6,079 nt of DNA from assembly GCA_002409145.1 (NCBI GenBank), contig DHUL01000067.1, positions 32,629-38,707 on the forward strand, written 5' to 3'. The position numbers and the translations under genes were made by a program. The DNA is from Bacteroidales bacterium UBA5235 (GTDB taxonomy: Bacteria > Bacteroidota > Bacteroidia > Bacteroidales > VadinHA17). Below, piece by piece: positions 1 to 6,079 of this stretch. The notes beneath the pieces were generated by a model, which saw only the letters and a program-made list of their open reading frames with translations, was not told the DNA's origin and searched no databases. The stretch's first letter is position 1. Every line of letters begins with the position of its first letter.

Positions 1-1974
1 ACCGGAAGAATGAATTTTGGTCAGAAGATCGGGAAATTTATCGAGCTGAACACCAATGTGAATGTCAGCAACAGTAATCAGGAGGGTTTCAATGATACAC
101 GTTCAACAGGCTCTAATTACTTTTTACAGAGCCGCAACCTTCTCTGGGGACTATACTGGCCCTCCGACTTTGAAACAGGATTGCCATGGACACCCAGGTA
201 CGGGAGCTACGCCTACAACCCGGTATACTACAACAATGAATGGGAAAACTGGTCAAGGACCCAGAAGGTATTTGCAAATGAGACGGTTACTATAAAGATA
301 CTCCCCGAACTCAACCTCAGGTCTATCTTCTCATTTGACAATACACAGACCTTTGACCACCTTTATTATAGTGCGCTTCATTTCAACGGATCAAGTTTCA
401 CAGGTTCGGTTACTGAGAACAGTACAAAGGTTATCGAGTTGCTTTCATCAACCACTTTAAATTATAACAAAACTTTCGGAGGGGTACACAATGTAAGCGC
501 CCTTGTTGGCTGGGAGGTTGCAAAGAACCAGACTGATTATCTGAGATCATCAGGCACAAATCTGGCTACAAGTACGCTACATACTGTTGCCACGGCAGGC
601 AAACTTGATGCAAATGCCTATTACTGGGGCAGTGCAATGGCCTCAATGCTGTCAAGGGCAGAATACAATTATAACAACAAGTATTATGCTTCTGCTTCAT
701 TCCGCCGTGACGGCTCATCAAAACTCGGCCCCGAATCCCGGTGGGGTAACTTCTGGTCGTTTGCAGGATCATGGAGGATAGACCAGGAGAGTTTTATGGA
801 CGACGTTCCTGTCATCAGCAACCTGAAGCTAAGGGCATCATACGGAGTGAACGGTACCCTGCCTTCCTCTAACTATGGATGGCGTAATCTGACAGGCTAC
901 TCCAGCAAGTACATGGAGCAACCAGGTGGTGGTGTAAGTTCTATTGCCGACCCCAACCTTACCTGGGAGACCAGCTATACTTACAATATTGCCCTTGAGT
1001 TCGGTATTTTTGATCAGAAGCTAACCGGATCTTTCGAATATTTCAGCAGGGATTCAAAGAATCTTCTTCAGGATGTCCCTATTTCAAATGTTATAGGTTT
1101 TGAATCAACTCTTATGAATGTGGGTGAAATTAATAACCGGGGACTGGAATTCGAATTATCCGGCGAGATCCTCAAAAGGGGCGGTTTCACCTGGACTGCT
1201 GGACTGACAGCATCACATGTGAAGTCAACGGTCACCAAACTCTATGGGGGGCAGGATATAATATGGTATGAACCTACCGGTGATGACGACCGTACGAAGT
1301 TCATCTACACCGAGGGAGAGTCAACGCTGGCAATCTATGGACTTGAATGGGCCGGAGTTGAACGGGAAACCGGGCTCAATGTCTGGTTCCTGAATAATAA
1401 TGCAACTCCTGACCTGGTTGTTGACGGCAGACCTGCCACATATAGCTATTCAGATGCTGACGAGGTAATTCTTGGCGACGCCCATCCAAAGCTTTTCGGA
1501 GGTTATAATACCGACCTGGCATGGAAAGGGCTCTCTCTTTCACTTAACTTCATTTACAAGCTTGGTGGTTACACCTATGATGCTGCCGGCAAAGACGTAA
1601 ATGATGACGGCTACTACTGGGAGAGGATAATGTCACTTGACGCCTATGAGAACAGGTGGACCCCGCTGAACAAGGATGCAAGATATCCCCAGAGGGTTGC
1701 CATTGATATGGAAGATGTGAACCAGAAGAGCAGCCGGCACATGCACCCGGCAGACTTCACCAGACTGAAGAGTATTACCCTGGGATACAGCCTGCCGAAC
1801 AATCTTCTCAGCAAGGTAAAACTCTCCGGGGGGAGGATCTACTTCAACGGAGCCAATCTCTGGACTCTTGCAGCCTGGAAGGTGTATGATCCCGAGGTAA
1901 ACGAATACGGTTCAAGGGGATGGGAAATGCCTATCGGCAAGACTTATACATTCGGAATTGAAGCCAGTTTCTAA
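1..1974 (+). CDS. SusC-family TonB-dependent outer-membrane transporter, 5' truncated
   Basis: The frame is open from base 1, so the first in-frame ATG (base 10) is internal and the true start lies off the left edge. About 657 residues remain. Full SusC proteins are usually about 1000-1100 residues, so the signal peptide, carboxypeptidase-regulatory-like domain and plug domain are missing, and what is seen is most of the beta-barrel. Family signatures are clear: FRRDGSSKLGPESRW at 700-744, then LKLRASYG, DPNLTWETS, then NRGLEFEL, and near the end LGYSLP, NGANLWTL and YDPEV. The protein ends in ...YTFGIEASF; a terminal Phe is typical of BAM-assembled barrels. In the family, SusC imports oligosaccharides or peptides across the outer membrane using TonB energy, with the SusD partner encoded next door as its lid. 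The substrate cannot be deduced here because no neighbouring glycoside hydrolase, peptidase or regulator is visible. Assignment to the family is very secure. Confidence 0.96.
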   Translation, partial: TGRMNFGQKIGKFIELNTNVNVSNSNQEGFNDTRSTGSNYFLQSRNLLWGLYWPSDFETGLPWTPRYGSYAYNPVYYNNEWENWSRTQKVFANETVTIKILPELNLRSIFSFDNTQTFDHLYYSALHFNGSSFTGSVTENSTKVIELLSSTTLNYNKTFGGVHNVSALVGWEVAKNQTDYLRSSGTNLATSTLHTVATAGKLDANAYYWGSAMASMLSRAEYNYNNKYYASASFRRDGSSKLGPESRWGNFWSFAGSWRIDQESFMDDVPVISNLKLRASYGVNGTLPSSNYGWRNLTGYSSKYMEQPGGGVSSIADPNLTWETSYTYNIALEFGIFDQKLTGSFEYFSRDSKNLLQDVPISNVIGFESTLMNVGEINNRGLEFELSGEILKRGGFTWTAGLTASHVKSTVTKLYGGQDIIWYEPTGDDDRTKFIYTEGESTLAIYGLEWAGVERETGLNVWFLNNNATPDLVVDGRPATYSYSDADEVILGDAHPKLFGGYNTDLAWKGLSLSLNFIYKLGGYTYDAAGKDVNDDGYYWERIMSLDAYENRWTPLNKDARYPQRVAIDMEDVNQKSSRHMHPADFTRLKSITLGYSLPNNLLSKVKLSGGRIYFNGANLWTLAAWKVYDPEVNEYGSRGWEMPIGKTYTFGIEASF

Positions 1975-1979
1975 TTCTA

Positions 1980-1988
1980 AAAAGGACT
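1980..1988 (+). promoter_or_regulatory. Shine-Dalgarno-like site before susD-type gene
   Basis: A purine-rich AAAAGGA run lies in the 14-bp gap between the SusC-type and SusD-type genes. Only 2 bases separate it from the ATG at 1989, but 5 separate it from the adjacent in-frame ATG at 1992. If this site is used, the second ATG is the better-spaced start. The protein would differ by one Met only, with no effect on the signal peptide. Bacteroidota often initiate without strong Shine-Dalgarno pairing, so this is suggestive only. Confidence 0.45.
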
Positions 1989-3464
1989 ATGATGAAAAAG
2001 ATAACGATAATACTTACGGTACTGGGTTTCATGCTGATTAGCTCTTGCGAGGATTTTCTTGATGTTAGACCCAGCAACTACGCAAATCCTGAGACCTCAA
2101 TCACAACTTCTACTGATGCAAAGGTAGCGATTAACGGGCTGATGAGAAAGATGACTTCTTCCCTTTATTATGGACGAAACTTCGTGATCTATGGTGATGC
2201 CAAGGGAGGCGATTTTGCGATCCGTTCACAGGGCAGGGGCCTTGATTATTACTATTCATTCAATCACTCTGCCTCATCAGGCTCAGGTTCAGGCTTCTGG
2301 AACCAGATTTATCATTGCATTCTCCAAGCCAATAATTTGATTGGTAACATACAGAAGATAGAGGATGAGGGCAATGGTTCCACTTTACTCAGTGAATACA
2401 AAGCACAGGCAATGACTGCCAGGGCTCTTATGTATTTTGATCTTGTCAGGTTGTATGGCAAGATGTACAATATGGAAAAGGCTTCCTACGGCGTACCGCT
2501 GGTGCTTGAGCCTCTTGAGTTTACAGCTCAGCCTACCAGGGCATCTGTCGAGGAAGTATATACCCAGATACTGAAAGATCTTGGTGATGCAGCCCCTTTA
2601 CTTTCGAAGAACAGGGCCACCACCAAAGGTTACATAAACTACTATGTCAATAAAGCTATCGAGGCCAGAGTGCATCTCTTCATGGACAACTTCACAGGCA
2701 GTCTTGCTGCGGCGGAGGCGGTGATCAACAGTGGCAGTTATTCCCTATATTCAAATGATGACTGGGTTGATTCATGGGCATCCCAGTTCGGTTCCGAATC
2801 AATCTTTGAACTGGCTATCTTCCCCTCCGAAGCTGATCTGACAACAGGTTCGCTAGGCTACTACCTGCTCCGGAACGGTAAGAAAACCGGGGCAATGGGT
2901 TGGTTTATGGCAAGCGATTACTGGATCGCCAGAATGAACCAGGATCCGACTGACATTCGTTGGGGAATTATGGAACGCGATGAATCTTCTACTACCAGAA
3001 AAGGATCATCACTGAAATACGTAGGTGGCACTGCGTTGGAAGGCGATAAGGGTTCAATCTCTGCGGTAAACGTCAAAGTAATTCGTCTTTCAGAGATGTA
3101 CCTGATTGCGGCAGAGGCTGCTCTGAGGCTTCCCACCCCTGACAAGGTCAAGGCTGCCAACTATCTGAACCAGATAAGGAAAAGGGCCCCGGGCCTTGCA
3201 GCCGCTACTGACGCAACAGTCACACTTGACATGATTATAGACGAGAAGAGCAAGGAGTTCTTTGCCGAAGGACTCCGGTACTTTGACATGCTAAGACTCA
3301 ACAGGACCATCGAGTTCAACGATGAGTTCATCTCTCCGGCAGTTGTAATCACTCATCGTGAGAAAACAATGGACAGGACATTCTACAAGACAATCCTGCC
3401 GATCTCTAAGGAAGAGCTTGATGCAAACCCTGCAATTGTACCACAACAAAACCCCGGCTATTAG
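1989..3464 (+). CDS. SusD/RagB-family surface nutrient-binding lipoprotein
   Basis: This 491-residue protein is of normal length for SusD. The N-terminus is a lipoprotein signal peptide: a KK n-region, a hydrophobic core, and the lipobox ISSC with the lipidated Cys at residue 20. E21-D22 follow directly, in line with the acidic lipoprotein export signal that sends Bacteroidota lipoproteins to the cell surface. The N-terminal SusD region carries the TPR-like motif around residues 137-157 (AQAMTARALMYFDLVRLYG). The C-terminal RagB/SusD region has VIRLSEMYLIAAEAAL (364-379), YLNQIRKRA (392-400), an EFFAEGLRYFDMLR helix (423-436) and the closing PISKEELDANP...QNPGY (471-491). The role known for the family is to bind the glycan or peptide ligand and act as a hinged lid on SusC. 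It lies 14 bp after the SusC-type gene, in the same operon, and is followed by a terminator, so it is the last gene of the transcript. Ligand unknown. The start could be 1989 or 1992. Confidence 0.97.
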   Translation: MMKKITIILTVLGFMLISSCEDFLDVRPSNYANPETSITTSTDAKVAINGLMRKMTSSLYYGRNFVIYGDAKGGDFAIRSQGRGLDYYYSFNHSASSGSGSGFWNQIYHCILQANNLIGNIQKIEDEGNGSTLLSEYKAQAMTARALMYFDLVRLYGKMYNMEKASYGVPLVLEPLEFTAQPTRASVEEVYTQILKDLGDAAPLLSKNRATTKGYINYYVNKAIEARVHLFMDNFTGSLAAAEAVINSGSYSLYSNDDWVDSWASQFGSESIFELAIFPSEADLTTGSLGYYLLRNGKKTGAMGWFMASDYWIARMNQDPTDIRWGIMERDESSTTRKGSSLKYVGGTALEGDKGSISAVNVKVIRLSEMYLIAAEAALRLPTPDKVKAANYLNQIRKRAPGLAAATDATVTLDMIIDEKSKEFFAEGLRYFDMLRLNRTIEFNDEFISPAVVITHREKTMDRTFYKTILPISKEELDANPAIVPQQNPGY

Positions 3465-3485
3465 GTTTCAGGGATTTGATTTTTG

Positions 3486-3520
3486 ACGGGGGCATTTTCT
3501 TAAAATGCCCCCGTTTTTTT
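3486..3520 (+). terminator. Rho-independent terminator of the SusC/SusD operon
   Basis: A perfect 13-bp inverted repeat (ACGGGGGCATTTT at 3486-3498, complement at 3502-3514) encloses a 3-base loop and runs into a seven-T tract (3514-3520). It starts 22 bases after the SusD stop codon. The G/C-rich lower stem plus T-run is a textbook intrinsic terminator on the plus strand. It separates the transporter operon from the peroxiredoxin gene. The remaining sequence to 3631 (about 110 bases, A/T-rich) must hold the peroxiredoxin promoter, but I cannot identify its boxes with confidence. Confidence 0.93.
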
Positions 3521-3631
3521 AATTAAAATCATTCAGGGAATATCCGCGTGAGATGAACAATAACCTGCAACCATATGTTATGGATTAGCATTTAATTTAA
3601 ACAAAGTCCAAATATCAAAATCCTCACAACT

Positions 3632-4366
3632 ATGAAGAAAGTTTTTCTTCTTGCAGTAGTAGTTATTTTCGCTTCTGTTATGCTTCAGGCACAGGCAGAC
3701 GAGGAAAATAGTGTCAAAATTCCCCTGATTGGAATGAAGGCGCCCTCTTTTGAGGCTAATACCACAAACGGTCCCATAGTATTCCCGACTGATTTCGGAA
3801 ATAAATGGAAGATACTGTTCTCTCACCCGCAGGATTTTACTCCTGTATGCTCATCGGAGCTTCTTGAGCTCGCAAATCTGCAGAAGAAGTTTGACGAACT
3901 GAATGTAAAGATGGCCGTTATTTCCACTGCAGATGTTGGATCACACGAACAATGGAAGAAGGCCCTCGAAGGGATCCAGTACAAAGGCAGGCCTGCCACA
4001 AAGATTAAGTTTCCCCTGATTGATGACGTCAACAGGTCAGTTTCAAAACAGTACGGGATGATTCATCCCTCAATCAGCGGAACCAAGGGTGTACGGGGTG
4101 TCTTTATCATTGACCCGGATGACATTATCCGTGCGATATTCTTCTATCCGCTCAACATCGGAAGAAACACTGAGGAGATACTGAGGTCGGTAGAGGCACT
4201 TCAGGCTGCCACTGATGTGAAAATGACTCCTGCTGACTGGAAGCCCGGCGATGACTTTATGATTGCTGTGCCTCCCGTGACAGATCAGAGAACCGAGAAT
4301 GTACCCGATGGATACTATAAGCTTGCCTGGTTCATGTGGTATGAGAAGAACAAGGCGAAGAACTGA
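3632..4366 (+). CDS. Exported single-cysteine peroxiredoxin (AhpC/TSA family, Prx6-like)
   Basis: This 244-residue thiol peroxidase is predicted to reduce H2O2, organic peroxides or peroxynitrite. The thioredoxin-fold core starts near residue 30. The peroxidatic motif P66-x3-T70-x2-C73 sits in SHPQDFTPVCSSEL, and the catalytic Arg is R155 in GVRGVFIIDP. The stretch YPLNIGRNTEEILRSVEALQ (172-191) and the following DWKPGDD (202-208) are characteristic of the Prx6 subfamily. C73 is the only cysteine in the whole protein, so it must work as a 1-Cys enzyme needing an external reductant. Residues 1-22 form a Sec signal peptide (KK, hydrophobic core, AQA cleavage site before DEEN), placing the mature protein in the periplasm. 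This is unusual for Prx6-type enzymes, which are mostly cytoplasmic. The ATG at 3632 is chosen because it supplies the full signal peptide; no clear ribosome binding site precedes it. The gene stands alone between two terminators. Family call is secure; localisation rests on the signal peptide. Confidence 0.95.
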   Translation: MKKVFLLAVVVIFASVMLQAQADEENSVKIPLIGMKAPSFEANTTNGPIVFPTDFGNKWKILFSHPQDFTPVCSSELLELANLQKKFDELNVKMAVISTADVGSHEQWKKALEGIQYKGRPATKIKFPLIDDVNRSVSKQYGMIHPSISGTKGVRGVFIIDPDDIIRAIFFYPLNIGRNTEEILRSVEALQAATDVKMTPADWKPGDDFMIAVPPVTDQRTENVPDGYYKLAWFMWYEKNKAKN

Positions 4367-4385
4367 TCTCAAAGGAGAAGAAATC

Positions 4386-4421
4386 AAATGGGAATGCACC
4401 ACACCATGGGCATTCCCATTT
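4386..4421. terminator. Hairpin terminator between convergent genes
   Basis: A perfect 12-bp inverted repeat (AAATGGGAATGC at 4386-4397, complement at 4410-4421) surrounds a 12-base loop. On the plus strand the stem ends in TTTTCATTT, giving a modest T-tract 20 bases past the peroxiredoxin stop. On the minus strand it lies 21 bases beyond the stop of the surface-protein gene, where the trailing sequence is less T-rich (GATTTCTTC). It probably ends the peroxiredoxin transcript and may also serve the opposing gene. Confidence 0.75.
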
Positions 4422-4442
4422 TCATTTATGCCATCAGAAGAA

Positions 4443-5981
4443 TCAGCGCCGTATATAAAGATAGCCGCTAAATGACAACCCGTTTTCAGCCTTTATGACA
4501 TAGAAATAAATGTCATCTGGCAGTGGCTCGCCATTGTAATTTGTTCCGTGCCATAGGTTGTCATAGTCCAGGTTTTCAAATACCAGTGCTCCCCTCCGGT
4601 CAAACACAGTCAGTTCAACCTTGCCGAGAACCTCTAATCCGCTGAGGTAAAAATAGTCATTTTTGAGGTCCATATCCGGGGTAATCAGTGAGGGGATAGT
4701 TATTTTTTTCACTGTAATGAGAAGCTCATCCGTTGCCGGAGGGCAGACACTGTTTGATACTGTCCATAGAAGGAGGTTATCGCCCTGTGAGAGGTCTGTC
4801 ACGGTTGTTTTTGGATTATCCGGGTCGGCAAATGTTCCGGTACCTTCCAGCACTGACCATGTTCCCGTGGAGTTTTCATCCGGGACGACGGCGTCCAGCG
4901 TGGTGGTGAAGACGAATGTCAGCTCCTGGTCTGTCCCTGCATTTGCAGTGGGTTGCCGGTATGTCGTTACTGTCACCGGACTCACCGCAGAGCAGCCTCC
5001 GGGGATTGTGCCCCTGATGTAGTAGGTCCCTTCCGGAGCAGCTGAGGGAGTGTTCAGAGGAACGGCAACCTGTACATCCCTCCAGTAGGTGAATGTAAGG
5101 TTTGGTGTTGATCCAGCCGTCACTGGAGGTCTTGTCAGATCAGCTGTACCCGGGGCACAGACCGGATCGGGATTATGGATCACCAGTGTCGGGAATGGTC
5201 CGGGCTGAGCATTGATTACAACATCAGCTGATACTGCCGATGTACATCCGCCGGCATTGGTTACGGTAAAATTATAGGAACCGGGATTCAGCCCGTTTAC
5301 AGTAAAAGTTGTGCCCGAGGCGTTTATGATGATGCTTCCCGGGAAACGGGTGAGTGTCCAGGTGCCTGTAGCAGGCAGGCCGTTTATGACAACGCTTCCG
5401 GTTGGCAGGTCACAGGTCGGGTGTGTGATTGCTCCCGGCACTGGAGGGGTGGGGATAGATGGTTGGGTATCGAAGGTCACGCTTTGTGATGGTGTTGAAT
5501 TACATCCGCTGGCGCTGGTAACCGTGAAAGTATATGTTCCGGGCGGAATTCCTGTCAGGGTTGTGCTTGTGCCTGAACCCAGGTAGGTGGCTCCGTCAGG
5601 CTGCCTGGTGAGAGTCCAAGATCCCGAAGCGGGAAGGCCAGATAGGAAAACACTTCCGGTAGAGACATTGCAGGTAGGCTGGGTGATTGTACCCACCACC
5701 GGAGCTCCGGGGATATCCTGGCCCATTACGATGGTCACTGCGGCCGACGGGCCGGAGGTACAACCACTCTCAGTGGTGACCGTGTAAGTCCATGTGCCGG
5801 GCATCAGCCCCGTGACAGTATAGGTTGAACCACTGCCTGTCACGATTTCTCCGTCCTGAACCCGTGTGAGGGTCCATGTGCCTGTTCCCGGCAGGTTCTC
5901 AAGAACCACGCTGCCGGTGGTGACAGTCGCAGGAAGGTTGTGTGACCTGGACCCACCCTTGGCGCCGGAGGATTTGTACAT
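4443..5981 (-). CDS. T9SS-exported Ig-repeat surface protein with CHU_C C-terminal domain (main part of a frameshifted, 5'-incomplete gene)
   Basis: The uninterrupted frame codes 512 residues, numbered here from the ATG at 5981. That ATG is not a credible start: no ribosome binding site or signal peptide is seen, residues 1-19 do not fit the repeat, and an in-frame stop lies at 6009-6011. The real gene continues upstream in another frame (see the fragment at 5948-6079). Domains in order are: the rest of Ig-like repeat 1 (about 20-92), repeat 2 (93-178), repeat 3 (179-264), an Ig-like domain with Cys at 275 and 330 (265-344), a PKD-like domain starting TANAGTDQ (345-427), and a CHU_C/gliding-motility-associated C-terminal domain (428-512). 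The last contains ITPDMDLKNDYF, LTVFDRRGALVFEN, LPDDIYFYV and GYLYIRR. CHU_C domains are type-B sorting signals recognised by the type IX secretion system, so the product should be secreted or surface-attached. Its role is probably adhesion or matrix/extracellular structure, but that is inference; no enzymatic domain is seen. It converges on the peroxiredoxin gene. Confidence 0.9.
   Translation of the reverse strand: MYKSSGAKGGSRSHNLPATVTTGSVVLENLPGTGTWTLTRVQDGEIVTGSGSTYTVTGLMPGTWTYTVTTESGCTSGPSAAVTIVMGQDIPGAPVVGTITQPTCNVSTGSVFLSGLPASGSWTLTRQPDGATYLGSGTSTTLTGIPPGTYTFTVTSASGCNSTPSQSVTFDTQPSIPTPPVPGAITHPTCDLPTGSVVINGLPATGTWTLTRFPGSIIINASGTTFTVNGLNPGSYNFTVTNAGGCTSAVSADVVINAQPGPFPTLVIHNPDPVCAPGTADLTRPPVTAGSTPNLTFTYWRDVQVAVPLNTPSAAPEGTYYIRGTIPGGCSAVSPVTVTTYRQPTANAGTDQELTFVFTTTLDAVVPDENSTGTWSVLEGTGTFADPDNPKTTVTDLSQGDNLLLWTVSNSVCPPATDELLITVKKITIPSLITPDMDLKNDYFYLSGLEVLGKVELTVFDRRGALVFENLDYDNLWHGTNYNGEPLPDDIYFYVIKAENGLSFSGYLYIRR
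4446..4700 (-). other. CHU_C / type-B T9SS C-terminal sorting domain
   Basis: The last 85 residues (428-512) of the surface protein match the gliding-motility-associated C-terminal domain in order: IPSLITP, the NDYFYLSGLE strand, a LTVFDRRGALVFEN strand pair, a YDNLWHGTNYNGEPLPDD turn and the final GYLYIRR. The usual N-x-DGxND calcium-loop-like motif reads DMDLKND here, so the common Gly is replaced by Leu. The domain directs translocation through the type IX secretion system and implies that the host encodes one. Confidence 0.9.
5190..5447 (-). repeat. Ig-like repeat 3 (86 residues)
   Basis: Intact unit covering residues 179-264. It carries GAITHPTCDLPTGSV, TWTLTR, GSYNFTVTNAGGC and the linker VVINAQPGP. 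Cys 190 and Cys 246 keep the 56-residue spacing. Repeats of this type are common in large CHU_C-terminated extracellular proteins of Bacteroidota, where they act as spacer or adhesive beta-sandwich modules. Confidence 0.9.
5448..5705 (-). repeat. Ig-like repeat 2 (86 residues)
   Basis: Intact unit covering residues 93-178 of the 512-residue frame. It runs APVVGTITQPTCNVSTGSV, then SWTLTR, GTYTFTVTSASGC and a proline-rich linker. Cys 104 and Cys 160 are 56 residues apart and probably form an intradomain disulfide after export. The units are clearly homologous to each other but diverged, so this is an established tandem array rather than a fresh duplication. Confidence 0.9.
5706..5965 (-). repeat. 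Ig-like repeat 1 (contains frame disruption)
   Basis: First of three tandem units. Units 2 and 3 are exactly 258 bp, but this one is 260 bp. It opens with APRVG in the upstream frame and continues with TTGSVVLENLPGTGTWTLTR and a closing SGC in the downstream frame. Between them, bases 5946-5926 read VTQPSCD in a third frame, matching ITQPTCN and ITHPTCD of units 2 and 3. The two surplus bases are one of the CC pair at 5946/5947 and A at 5925. After correction the two cysteines are 56 residues apart, as in the other units. Confidence 0.88.
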
Positions 5982-6079
5982 TCGATTTTCACTATGTAAT
6001 CCTCCACCTCACCGGCAGTGGCGCTCCCGGTGCTGCCGTAAGCAGGATTATTCGTTGACCTGGGGCCAAACCTGAACCT
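5948..6079 (-). pseudogene. Upstream, frame-displaced part of the same surface protein: end of a GEVED domain
   Basis: Read from the right edge, 44 codons are open in a frame different from the 512-residue frame. They encode RFRFG...NPAYGSTG..., then GEVEDYIVKIE, then CTNPPAPRVGP. The GEVEDY core, preceded by an RFRF strand, is the signature of the GEVED domain found in Bacteroidota and other bacterial extracellular proteins. The tail (PPAPRVG) is the expected opening of an Ig-like repeat, matching APVVG at the start of repeat 2. So this is the same gene as the downstream frame, broken by extra bases at 5925-5947. The gene runs off the right edge, and its signal peptide and any catalytic or lectin domain would lie beyond it. 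It is typed as a broken gene because of the visible frame breaks; a sequencing error would make it an ordinary partial CDS. Confidence 0.8.

Noticed and set aside
3560..3631. Possible Bacteroidota promoter (TAATTTAA at 3593-3600 resembling the TAnnTTTG -7 box) before the peroxiredoxin gene.
   Set aside because: The last bases do not match and no TTG-type -33 element is found at the right distance, so it cannot be told from A/T-rich background.
4070..4402. 110-codon minus-strand open frame opposite the peroxiredoxin gene.
   Set aside because: It lies almost wholly within a well-recognised enzyme gene on the other strand, lacks a recognisable domain, and would begin inside the terminator hairpin.
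4663..5787. Several long plus-strand open frames opposite the surface-protein gene (for example 4663-5022, 5311-5586, 5587-5787).
   Set aside because: They are antisense shadows of a repetitive Gly/Thr/Pro-rich coding region, have no recognisable domain, and repeat simply because the gene opposite is repetitive.
5925..5947. Programmed ribosomal frameshifting as an explanation for the broken frame.
   Set aside because: Two separate shifts about 20 bases apart would be needed, with no slippery heptamer or obvious stimulatory structure; point insertions or sequence error are simpler.
5190..5965. CRISPR array or other non-coding repeat.
   Set aside because: The 258-bp periodic units are in frame, diverged at the DNA level and encode homologous Ig-like domains.
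5979..5981. ATG as the start of the 512-residue minus-strand protein.
   Set aside because: No ribosome binding site or signal peptide follows, the first 19 residues do not fit the repeat consensus, and the upstream GEVED frame clearly belongs to the same protein.

Overview
The window looks like a piece of a Bacteroidota chromosome, most likely an environmental Bacteroidales/Marinilabiliales-type organism. The evidence is a SusC/SusD outer-membrane pair, a SusD lipobox followed by acidic residues, and a large surface protein ending in a gliding-motility-type (CHU_C) sorting domain for the type IX secretion system (T9SS). All of these are hallmarks of that phylum. The species cannot be told from sequence reading alone.

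Layout: (1) 1-1974, plus strand: the C-terminal two thirds of a SusC-type TonB-dependent transporter, cut by the left edge. (2) 1989-3464, plus strand: its SusD-type surface lipoprotein partner, 14 bp downstream and surely co-transcribed, closed by a strong hairpin terminator at 3486-3520. (3) 3632-4366, plus strand: a single-cysteine, Prx6-like peroxiredoxin with a Sec signal peptide, apparently monocistronic. (4) 4386-4421: a hairpin between convergent genes. (5) 4443 to the right edge, minus strand: a T9SS-exported multi-domain adhesin-like protein. In protein order it has the end of a GEVED domain, three 86-residue Ig-like repeats, an Ig-like domain, a PKD-like domain and a CHU_C C-terminal domain.

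Functionally, SusC and SusD form one nutrient-import complex, with SusD as the lid on the SusC barrel. No degradative enzyme or regulator lies in the window, so the substrate cannot be assigned. The peroxiredoxin and the T9SS substrate are separate transcription units with no visible link to it.

The most notable observation is that the minus-strand surface-protein gene is frameshifted. Its longest uninterrupted frame begins at an ATG at 5981 that is not a believable start. Alignment of its first repeat with the next two shows two extra bases (near 5925 and 5946/5947). Removing them restores both the repeat and a continuous frame into an upstream GEVED domain. This is either a sequencing/assembly error or a real inactivating (or phase-variable) change. 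I found no evidence for a wholly new biological system here; the gene families are all familiar ones.
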